From Maniola hyperantus (Eukaryota; Arthropoda; Insecta; Lepidoptera; Nymphalidae): 64,000 nucleotides of DNA. This document shows, piece by piece, positions 55,976 to 64,000 of the stretch (its first letter is position 1; each line of letters starts with the position of its first letter). The notes beneath the pieces are model-generated. The model worked only from the letters and a program-made list of their open reading frames with translations, searched no databases and was not told where the DNA came from. Location: positions 8,449,594-8,513,593 of the forward strand of contig NC_048549.1 of the NCBI RefSeq assembly GCF_902806685.2, written 5' to 3'. The position numbers and the translations under genes are program-made.

Positions 55976-56375
55976 AAACCTGTTAGGTATGAGACCTTTT
56001 TCTTACATTACTTTTTTGCCCAGGCGGTGATCAGTATAACGGCAATACCTATAGGTACTTACTTATTGAAAACTTTAGCCAACTGGTAATAAAACTCTAG
56101 ATTTCTCGTTTTCAAACTGATATGGTTAACCAAAACCTTACTCTACTTAAACCTGTTATGAGATCTTTTCTCATGTTACTTTTTTACCGGGGCGGTAATC
56201 AGTAAAGGCAAAGCCTATACTTATTGGAATAACCAGAGTTTAGCCAACTGGAAATCAAACTCCAGACTTCACGTTTTGAAACTGATATGGTTAACCAAAA
56301 CCTTACTCTACTTAAACCTGTTATGAGGCCTTTTTCTCATGTTACTTATTTGCCGGGACTCTGTAAGAGATTGCT
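55976..56375. repeat. tandem repeat of about 172 bp, 2.3 units
   Basis: Units start AAACCTGTTA(T/G)G...GAG at about 55976, 56149 and 56318. They share ACTGATATGGTTAACCAAAA and CCTTACTCTACTTAAACC, with clear divergence between units. Confidence 0.85.
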
Positions 56376-56759
56376 TTAGCAATAATACTGCCCTTGCGGG
56401 TGCAAGTTTTGAGTTTCTTCAGTATCTTGTACATATTGTTTTCGGTATTTATTTGTGTGCATTAAGATTTTTAAATAAATACCTACATAAATTAGTAAAG
56501 TCTGGGTATCATATTATAAAATAAGATAATACATGAAAACTAAGAATATTTCTGGATAATAAACTTGGATTTTAATTACTGTACTTTGTAAGAAATAATG
56601 TCCGCGAGACAATGCGAGTGGACATTAACGTCCTGAGCAAATTGGGAGCCTTAAGTGCCCCACTACACTGGGACCCATAAACAATGCGCATCGCTGTTTC
56701 AGGCAAAACATTGCTCGACTATAATTTTTCCACATTCATACAATAAGGGCCGCAGTCAA
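56376..56759. other. unique AT-rich DNA
   Basis: I see nothing recognisable. Confidence 0.5.
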
Positions 56760-57200
56760 TGAGTCTAGCCTCCTACTTCTACAAGTAAACTTTTTACGCA
56801 CACGGACGCACTCCCCACTCGTTTAAGCCTGAAGAGATCGCGTGCAGAAAGCTCACACACGCACACATCGCCGCGTGGACGGCGCCCTAAGCTGTGGTCA
56901 GTACTAACGCAAACTGTGTGACGGACACACGAAAAACGAGCTGAAAACGGGACGAAAACCAAAAAAGAGGAATTATTTTCGAACGCATCATAACACCGGC
57001 GTGAGGCGCGACAGCCGCTGTCGCCGAAACGCGTATGTAAATGTGGCTGCGCCTGTGTGTCGTTCTTTATGAGCATCTGTCAAAACTCGCGTACTTGTGA
57101 CGTTTCGGCACTGAAATGTAAACAAAAGTTCAGAGTTACGGATTGAAATTTATTTAGACATTATTTACGACGCGCAATGCGTGAGTTACGTGAATTATGA
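56760..57200. promoter_or_regulatory. CpG-rich unique block, candidate promoter or enhancer
   Basis: It is repeat-free and CpG-dense. TCAGT at 56898-56902 matches the arthropod initiator motif, and GTATGT at 57033 could be a weak donor. A 103-codon minus frame (56765-57076) crosses the block but looks like a by-product of GC content. A short palindrome GCGACAG-CCG-CTGTCGC lies at 57008-57024. The orientation of any transcript is undecided. Confidence 0.3.
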
Positions 57201-57837
57201 ACTTGAATATGTAAAATTAATTGCACTGCAAAGTGTCGCAAAGGAGGCCCCGTTTGTTTGGATTATTTTCGAATGAGTAAGTAATGTGCTGTTGCTTTGT
57301 ATAGTGTATTAAGTTATGAGAGGAATTCTTCATAAACAGCGTTATAAATGCTAAATGATATCGGTTGGAACGCGTACGGAATTGGTGCCAGCTTTTCAAA
57401 CAGATTTGCAAAGATACGACGTGAGCAATGATGAGTCATTGGGCTAAATTAATGCAATTAATTATGTTATGATAAAGAGGAATGTCTTACATGATGATGC
57501 CGTTTTGAAGGATGATTTTTCGGGAAATCCGGATCCTATATTACACTCTTATTAAATGCATCTTACCCAATGATTAGAAAGCTATATTATGAGCCAATTA
57601 CTTCATTATCTACTGCGGATGAAAAGCTACGTAAAAGTCTCTTCGGATCAATATGTAAGTATGCGTATGATATTTAGCTCAACAAGTTTTATTTTATGAA
57701 ACCTTACATGAGGTAAGTTTAAACTATGCAATAAGTATAACAAGGACATGATCGGTTATTTAAAGTAACTTGAAGTAAACATTGAAGTTAAGAATGATAA
57801 TTGTTAACTTATTTACATAACTTTATTTTATACCTTC
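57201..57837. other. unique AT-rich DNA
   Basis: I see nothing recognisable. Confidence 0.5.
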
Positions 57838-58016
57838 TCGTCATCATCATCATCATCATCACCATCATCATCATGATCAACCGATCGCCAGCTCGCTATA
57901 AAGCACGAGTCTCCTCTCAAAATGAGAAGGGGTTTCGCTGGCCAAGTGCAGACTTTACATACCTTTGAAAACATTACAACTCTCAGGTGTACAGGTTTCC
58001 TCACGTTGTACCTACT
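57838..58016 (-). mobile_element. SINE-A 3' half with long tail
   Basis: The (CATCAT)n tail (57840-57875), ATGATCAACCGATCGCCAGC, GAGTCTCCTCTCAAAATGAG and CAGGTTTCCTCACGTTG are present. It is followed immediately by an RTE insertion. Confidence 0.85.
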
Positions 58017-58297
58017 GTTGAAATGTATTCATCATCATTATTATCATCGTCAACCGATAGACGTCCACAGCTGGGCATAGGTCTCTTGTAGGGACTTCCA
58101 CACGCCACGGTCTTGCGCCGCCTGAATCTAGCGGCTCCCTGCAACTCGTCTGACGTCGTCCGTCCACCTAGTGGGGGTCTTCCATTGCTGCGTCTTCCGG
58201 TGCGAGGTCGCCATTCCAGCACCTTGGGACCCCAGCATCTACCGGTTTGACGAAATATGTGCCCTGCTCGTTGCCAGCCATACAGTTGAAATGTATT
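58017..58297 (-). mobile_element. RTE LINE insertion with 13-bp TSD
   Basis: GTTGAAATGTATT is repeated at 58017-58029 and 58285-58297. Between them lies a 5'-truncated RTE 3' end on the minus strand (frame pieces WQRAGHIF..., WGPKVLEWRPRTGRRSNGRP, then shifted to GGRTTSDELQGAA) with the ATG-type tail next to the left TSD. Confidence 0.9.
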
Positions 58298-58652
58298 ACA
58301 GATTTGGAAATGCTTTAATTTCACATAAACTATAAGCATAAATCTATATGAACCCTGAAACATTATGCTCCTTTTTCAGGCAGTCGTGTAATAAGAAACT
58401 TTTTCATATAGTTACCTAATTAACTAAAAGTAAATGAATGTATGTAATCAGTAATTCTTCATTTGCGGCCAATGTGGTAATCCTATAGTCACGCCGCTAA
58501 TCCTTAGGGGTGACGTCCGGTTACACCGAGATAGGGTTGACACCCTCTACTTATTCCTATCTCTTATACTGAAATCGGATATAGTCACAAGCTTTTGAAT
58601 ACGTGATTTTATTATAAGCGAAAGAGAGTTAGGTTGAGAATGAGATGTATAA
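58298..58652. other. unique DNA
   Basis: I see nothing recognisable. Confidence 0.45.
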
Positions 58653-58751
58653 AGCTTTACTCAGACTTAAGACACTGTTAAAACGAGACAGCGTTATTAT
58701 GCAGTCATAAATCTGTCTCGCTCTGTTTGAACCTTGAGTCTGAGCAAAGCC
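58653..58751. mobile_element. TIR MITE (GCTTTACTCAGACTTAAG)
   Basis: AGCTTTACTCAGACTTAAG...ACGAGACAG and its inverted partner CTGTCTCG...CTTGAGTCTGAGCAAAGC face each other across a short centre. Confidence 0.75.
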
Positions 58752-58837
58752 AAAGTAAGTTTCAAAAGAACTTCACTATCTTGTTCGTCCTTCACCATTT
58801 TACCACAGAACAGAAACCATGAGCGTTGGCATCCTTA

Positions 58838-59170
58838 TGTGGCTGCCATCCAATTCTAGACATAGGTTTCTTTTTTTCTTTTTTTTTAAATATCAGCAGG
58901 CAAAACGAGCAGGCGGGTCACCTGATGTTAAGTGATGACCGCCGCCCACGAACATATATTCTTATATGGACTTCCAGACGCCGCAGTCTTGCACTGCCTG
59001 TATCCAGCGGCTCTGTAGCCCGTACGACTCGTTTGATGTCGTCTGTCCACCTAGTGGTCTGCGGAAGCTGGGCTTTCCGCTGTGAGATCTCCATTCCAAC
59101 ACCTTGGGACCCCACGTCTATCAGTTCTGCGAGCTATATGTACACTGCCCACTTACTCTTCGAACAATGC
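58838..59170 (-). mobile_element. RTE LINE fragment with another LINE end inserted
   Basis: The minus frame includes TTRWTDDIKRVV, and upstream the plus-strand CACCTTGGGACCCCACG. Between 58872 and about 58962 a foreign piece (poly-T, then AGCAGGCGGGTCACCTGATG) splits the RTE sequence. Confidence 0.8.
58872..58962 (-). mobile_element. LINE/SINE tail nested in RTE
   Basis: On the minus strand it reads GGGCGGCGGTCATCACTTAA, CATCAGGTGACCCGCC, TGCTCGTTTTGCC and a poly-A tail. This short 3' end is common in Lepidoptera; the clade is uncertain. Confidence 0.65.
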
Positions 59171-59859
59171 GTGTTGACAATGTTGACGACTTAATATGGT
59201 ACAGAAGGTATTAATTATTAATTACTTAAGTAAGCATCGAAATTTTAATAGATAGAACTCATAGATCCTACCAAGGCCTAGCAGCTTCGGTGGCAGGGCT
59301 GACACATGTGAGTTTTAAACTTTAAACTTATGAATTATGACTTTTATAATAACATGAGCCTTTATTGAAATTTGCAATTTGCACGTGACAGACCATCCGG
59401 TAACACAATAAAATTTTAAAAACTTTAAAATTACTAATTAATATCAACAGAAATCAGAGTTTACTTACCATCGATACAAAAATGTTACCCACTTTTTCAC
59501 TAGCAGCACTTTTTATTATTGGGAGGTGTGACTGGGTGGGCTGATATAAGTTTATTGTTTTGTTTGATTTTATAGCATCACTGTCTAACAATTACTTTTC
59601 AGGTAAGCATAATAAAGTTAGATTTCAGTACCACATTTTGATCAAAATCATTAGAATTGATATTGACCCGAGACCCCAATAACACCCCGAAAAGCGAAGC
59701 ATATATTATGATATAACATTTTATTTATATTCTAACTTAAATAAATAAATGCTAGGCTCAACCCTAGTCAAGTGTGAAGAATACATACAAACATTTGAAT
59801 GTAGGTATGTCCGTAGGTACAATGTTCTCCCCACTGACCTCTATTAATTCATGTAGGTA
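59171..59859. other. unique AT-rich DNA
   Basis: I see nothing recognisable. Confidence 0.5.
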
Positions 59860-60340
59860 CACTGGACCTGCGCGGCGCGGAACACGCGGCGGGCGCCAAT
59901 AGCAGTACTGCTTCATATAAAATGTTAGTGATATTTTGAATCCGTGCCACGTTTGCCCCTCGTACGTGGCACGGCTCGCGCCTGCCACGTGTTAGTTTAA
60001 GTCATCCCTTAGAAGCAACTAGACTTTCGCCATTTCGGCGATGATAGCAGTAGTGAGCGTAATGTGAGCGTACTCAGAAATAAATATTAGTGATGAGACA
60101 TGACAAAATAGTATCAACTCGAAGACTATTTGACACAATGTGTCAATTTTAACTACCGGTACACTCGGTGGGGCGCGCTTCGAATCGGAACAAAATTGAC
60201 ATTTTGCATGGCGCACCTCTTCCAGCGTACTTGTATAATACACACTTCAGTGATTCTCCCCCAGTCTTGTCTTGTCTTGACGCCGTCGGGTTATAATTGC
60301 ATTCCGCTAAAATATCACGAACCGCGTATATTATTGTTAT
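59860..60340. promoter_or_regulatory. CpG-rich block with CCAAT, TATAAAA, palindrome and E-box
   Basis: CCAAT (59896-59900) and TATAAAA (59916-59922) are followed by a perfect 11-bp inverted repeat, CCGTGCCACGT / ACGTGGCACGG (59942-59974), and CACGTG (59986-59991). CACGTG is the canonical bHLH E-box and TACGTG resembles a hypoxia/bHLH-PAS site. No initiator or coding exon is clear, so promoter activity is inference. Confidence 0.35.
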
Positions 60341-60431
60341 AACTGACACTCATTTAGATCATACCATAATGATTCTTTCACTATTTTGTTAATGAAAATC
60401 ACATAATTTAAGACTGTGATGGCCGTGATTA

Positions 60432-60579
60432 CAACTGTAAGTTTTACTCACGTAAGTAGCTTACGTAATTAATTGACAATAAATTTACTAATGTAAATGC
60501 ACTTAAAAGAGTGTTTAGATTAGTAAATTTGTCGTAAGTTAATCATGTAAGCTAGTTACGTGGTTAAAACTTACAGGTG
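60432..60579. mobile_element. TA-flanked MITE with long TIRs
   Basis: CAACTGTAAGTTTTACTCAC...ATTTACTAAT and the inverted ATTAGTAAATTT...AACTTACAGGTG pair for about 55 bp. TA lies at 60430-60431 and 60580-60581. Confidence 0.85.
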
Positions 60580-60596
60580 TAACTTACAGGTGTAGG

Positions 60597-60958
60597 TATC
60601 AGGTGTACATTTCGTTGACCTAGAATCATGAAATTTGGCAGGTAGGTAGGTCTTACATCACACTTAAGGGGAAAAATCTGAATACTACAGTGAGTTTGTG
60701 GTTATATCACAAAAAATAATGTGTTCAGAAGCAAATAATTAGTATTTTCTAATTTCAAAGTAAGATTACTATACCAAGTGGGGTATCATAATATGAAAAG
60801 GCTTTACCTGTGTATTCTAAAACAGTTTTTTCTTATTTTTATGCATAATGTTTGATAGATCGTGCAAAATGTCGAAAAATACAACTGTAGTACGGAAGTG
60901 GAACACTCGCGGCCTCGGTGTGTGCGTCTAACTCGCACTTGGCCAGGTTTTTTTTTTG
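60597..60958 (-). mobile_element. family G, 3'-truncated
   Basis: The minus strand begins CCTGGCCAAGTGCGAGTTAG and runs through ATATGATACCCCACTTGG to CCAAATTTCATGATTCTAGG. The terminal ACGGAACCCT part is missing. Confidence 0.8.
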
Positions 60959-61018
60959 TTTTACTGTTCTATCTCTTAGTTATCTTTTGTATAAATATGT
61001 TGGTTAAAATTAATAAAA

Positions 61019-61051
61019 CTCTTTTTAACAATAATAAATTGTTAAAAAGAG
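61019..61051. repeat. perfect 14-bp hairpin
   Basis: CTCTTTTTAACAAT and ATTGTTAAAAAGAG flank AATAA. A purely AT-rich context makes chance or snap-back origin possible. Confidence 0.75.
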
Positions 61052-61085
61052 ATAAAAAACACACGAAAGACACAGTGCAGATGTT

Positions 61086-61650
61086 ATTACACTCATTAAC
61101 AAAACCTTAAGAGTTTCATTAGAACAAAAACCATCTATGAAGACAATACAGCCGGCCTTAAGTGGCTCGCAGTCGCCGGCATTTTCTTAATTTCTTAACC
61201 GCTCCGCACGCAGCGGGAAATTAAGAAAACATTCGCCATATTATCCTCGCGCTATATTACAGTGATGTGCTATAGAGATAGTAGAGACATCGTTTAATAC
61301 AATAAAGTTGTAATGTTTTTGTTCAAACCTTTTTTTATAAGGTTTATTAAAGTGTCTCCCTATATATTTTTAACAATAGGTAAATAATTCACATGCACCT
61401 CTAACATATTTAGCCTACGAACTGTAGGTATACCTATACAGAGCAAATGTAATTACACTCATTAACAAAACCTTAAGCATTTGATTAGAACAAAACCATC
61501 TACTAAGACAATACAGCTGGCTTTAAGTGGCTCGCAGTCGCCAGCATTTTCTTAATTTCTTAACCGCTCCGCATGCAGCGGGAAATTAAGAAAACATTCG
61601 CCATATTATCCTCGCGCTATATAGATAGTGATGTGCTGTAGAGATAGTGG
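61086..61650. repeat. duplicated structured element, two units
   Basis: The unit 61086-61288 recurs at 61452-61650. Each contains two hairpins: one closed by a 6-bp stem around CTCGCAGTC, and a longer one with TTTTCTTAATTTC / GAAATTAAGAAAA arms capped by CCGCT / AGCGG. The first stem differs between copies by a compensatory pair (GCCGGC/GCCGGC against GCTGGC/GCCAGC). No coding frame is present. It may be a structured RNA, a MITE or another foldback repeat. Confidence 0.85.
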
Positions 61651-61956
61651 AATGCTATTTGAAGTTTATAAACAGATGTAGGAATTTGCTTGTTAAGATA
61701 CCTATGGATATATCTATTACACACCACAGAAACGACTTAATATGCACATATTAGGCCAGTACATAAAGCCGTTATTTTTTCGTCAACATCGCAATAAATT
61801 TCCGATCCAATTTTTTTTTAGGTTAAGGGTCACTTACTGACCATAAAATCACAAAATGCTGACAGATCCAGGTGGAGCTTCGATCGCAATCTTGAAGGAA
61901 AGTTTTAGCCGATATCTCGAAAACTATCCACTTTAGGGCAAAAATTATATGGACCA
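61651..61956. other. unique or old-repeat DNA
   Basis: Phrases such as CGATATCTCGAAAACTAT hint at a degraded transposon, but no ends are visible. Confidence 0.35.
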
Positions 61957-62207
61957 CTAGCTTATGCTCGCGACTTCGTCCGCGTGGACTACAAAATTTC
62001 AAAACCCTATTTCACCCCCTTAGGAGTTGAATTTTCAAAAATCCTTTCTTAGCGGATACCTACGTCATAATAGCTATCTGCATGCCAAATTTCAGCCCGA
62101 TCCGTCCAGTAGTTTGAGCTGTGCGTTGATAGATCAGTCAGTCAGTCAGTCAGTCATTCAGTCAGCCAGTCAGTCAGTCAGTCACCTTTTCCTTTTATAT
62201 ATATAGA
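61957..62207 (-). mobile_element. Helitron H1 (GACTGACTGA subtype), full length
   Basis: The plus strand reads A|CTAGCTTATGCTCGCGACTTCG...(CAGT)n...CCTTTTATATATATAGA|T. The A/T target, terminal TC and CTAG, and the subterminal hairpin CGCGACTTCGTCCGCG are all intact. Confidence 0.9.
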
Positions 62208-63325
62208 TAGATTATTGTAGAAAATAAAATTTTGCATCTTTTGTTCCCTGTAAACTTTTTGTGAAACTTACCGATTACGATTTATGGCCGATTTAGTGAA
62301 CCGGTTTTTCCAATATTTTAAAAGTTATCGGCCGAAATAGAAAAAGGCAAAATAGAAGATCAAGAAAAATGAAGTAGAAATTGAAAAGCACTAGTTGAAA
62401 CTGGGGAAAAATCTGTTTTGAAAATATATTTTTCTCAAAATTTACTTTCAAAAATTCATAAATAATAATAAATTGTAGAGACACTGGGGGCCTTTAAATT
62501 GCTTTAAAAATTTGATTTACTTATTTATTATTTTCTTCGACTATAATTTGGGCACCTTCCGCCAAACCATAAACGAAAAAATAAATATTCTGGTTTATGG
62601 TGTTGTCAAAAGTTTGAGAGCAGTACCTATATGTATCTAAGTAATGAATAACTTCCAGAACTCTACAACCTACTTTATAGTGTAAATAAAGACTGGAATT
62701 TAAAATTACTTTCGTGGTAAAACGTCTCGCAAATGACTAAGTATCTCTTGATAGCGGCTATGGAAAAACACATAATATATGCCACAGCTCTATTTTCTCG
62801 TCGGAAAACTCCTTAAGCGTAGACGTCTTAGCGTCCAGCCACGAAAGCAATAAAGAGCACAAGCTTCCACGTTCATTAATTAACCCCCAGCACACCCATC
62901 CCTCTCGCACTTAGGGAAACTATTTGTAAATGAGCACACCTCTCGCTTGCGCCAGCTTTGCGCAAAAATTAACTACTACATGTTCCGCTTTGGTGCTCAC
63001 ACACATCGTGAATGCATATGCACATCTCACACGTACAAAGGTACTAACTTATTATACTTGTTTTAGGGAAATTGAGGTTAATTGCTATAATAATAAGAAT
63101 CATTCTCCACTGTTATATTTTGTTTCGTAGTTGTACACGTTCGTAAGTCACGTGTGGTTTGCTATACTCTAGCAATAAATCTTCTGGTCCTCGTAATTAC
63201 AATGTTCTTGTCTGTTGTGTGTTTTCATTAGATTGAGACACTTTCCTATTCAAAACATTTTTTCATGCAAGCAGTAATTCTATTGACGGTAGACATGATT
63301 TTCTGCTGTTTTGTTTTATGATTAA
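62208..63325. other. unique AT-rich DNA
   Basis: No gene is recognised. Short frames at 62293-62484 and 62930-63130 show no domain. Confidence 0.5.
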
Positions 63326-63549
63326 CTAGATAATACCCCCGACTTTGTCCGCGTGTATTTAGGTTTTTTAAATCCCGTGGGAACTCTTTGATTTTCCGGG
63401 ATCGAAAGTAGCCTGTGTCCCCGGGATGCAAACTATTTCTGTTTCAAATTTCATTAAAATCGGTTAATCGAATGGGCCGTGCAAAGCTAGCAGACAAACA
63501 GACGAACAGAGAGACAGACACACTTTCGCATTTATAATATTAGTATGGA
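63326..63549 (-). mobile_element. Helitron H1 (TTAGTATGGA subtype), full length
   Basis: It lies between A (63325) and T (63550). The plus strand starts CTAGATAATACCCCCGACTT, has CAAATTTCATTAAAATCGG and ends CACACTTTCGCATTTATAAT, then ATTAGTATGGA. Confidence 0.85.
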
Positions 63550-63576
63550 TGGTGAATACTTTGGTATGAAGGTGTG

Positions 63577-63690
63577 ATTTAATTTAATTTAATTTAAAAT
63601 AACTTTATTGTTAATAGATTTACAGAGAGTAAGAATACAGGATACACTTAAAAAACATGATGTGTGATGTGAGCTTTATGATACAAACTT
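63577..63690 (-). mobile_element. possible retroelement tail
   Basis: (TTTAA)n at 63577-63597 followed by AATAACTTTATTG (AATAAAG on the minus strand) resembles a retroelement 3' end. The upstream part is not recognised. Confidence 0.4.
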
Positions 63691-64000
63691 CCCAAAATTC
63701 GTAGATTCGAAGCCTTTATGTATTATGAATTGTAATATTATGAATTTTGAATTCAGACTAAGTATAGAAACATTGACTTATACCTATATTACTCCGTATG
63801 GACAGGGAACGAACAAAATGGCACCGACTAAGTGGTGCTTTAGCACCAATGCAACCTCAGTGACGTCTGGATTTCAAACGGGTCGTTCATTAGTAGGTGA
63901 CGCTGATTTATTTGGTTCCAAAACCTTGAAAAATTTTGTTCGCTTGGGCATATCCTGTCATTTATATCGATGTAAAGAAATGATAAAGTTGCCCTGACTT
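63691..64000. other. unassigned edge sequence
   Basis: It has a 90-codon plus frame (63725-63997) without a recognisable domain. The GCATATCCTGTCATTTATAT segment near 63949 has the look of a repeat, but I cannot place it. Confidence 0.3.

Noticed and set aside
56765..57076. 103-codon minus-strand gene
   Set aside because: It is composition-driven in a CpG-rich block, with no domain and no convincing splice sites.
58001..58363. 120-codon minus-strand gene
   Set aside because: The frame runs across the target duplications of an RTE insertion; its content is a frameshifted RTE ORF plus the ATG tail.
58826..59194. 122-codon plus-strand gene
   Set aside because: It is antisense to an RTE fragment and includes the poly-T of a nested LINE end.

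Overview
The window looks like lepidopteran (moth or butterfly) nuclear DNA. It is AT-rich, and it is crowded with repeat types that I recognise as typical of Lepidoptera: tRNA-derived SINEs with ATGATG tails, RTE-type LINE 3' ends carrying an RWTDDI motif, short Helitrons ending in CTAG before a T, Lep1-like (GAAA)n elements, and many foldback or TIR MITEs. The species cannot be named from this sequence.

I find no supportable protein-coding gene, rRNA gene or intact tRNA gene in 64 kb. Every open frame is short, and most lie in repeats or unique AT-rich DNA. The simplest reading is a gene desert or one very long intron. Five compact, CpG-richer, non-repetitive blocks stand out as possible first exons, promoters or enhancers: about 200-600 (ending at a good splice donor), 15180-15600, 45650-46060 (with an acceptor/donor pair), 56760-57200, and 59860-60340 (CCAAT, TATAAAA, a perfect palindrome and a CACGTG).

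Family names used below. SINE-A: tRNA-derived, Metulj-like, with A and B boxes and a (GATGAT)n tail. SINE-B: a second tRNA-derived SINE with a conserved body ending near GGCTAAC. RTE: LINE 3' fragments. CR1-like: LINE C-terminal fragments with a WNTLP..VFP..YN..TFK motif. Helitron H1 and H2: short non-autonomous elements with a GCG-hairpin followed by CTAG. Family G: a roughly 450-bp repeat running from AGTGCGAGTC...GGGTTCCGT to ACGGAACCCT, class uncertain.

Layout. 0-9 kb: candidate first exon, a SINE-A broken up by three later insertions, a large foldback element, a local tandem duplication, a 52-bp tandem array and a diverged repeat of about 170 bp. 9-20 kb: sparse, with scattered LINE, SINE and Helitron remnants. 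20-33 kb: a tandem Helitron pair, MITEs, a pogo-like MITE containing a family G copy, and a SINE with a 5' inversion. 33-45 kb: dense mixed repeats, including a tandem duplication that carries a SINE. 45-57 kb: mostly unique sequence plus a near-perfect 146-bp minisatellite. 57-64 kb: RTE/SINE pairs, a duplicated structured element with a compensatory stem change, and two full-length Helitrons.

The parts do not form a gene pathway. The one functional link visible is between RTE LINEs and SINE-A: they share a 3' end (ATCGGTTGA followed by ATG repeats), long target-site duplications and 5'-inverted copies, which suggests the LINE machinery moves the SINE.
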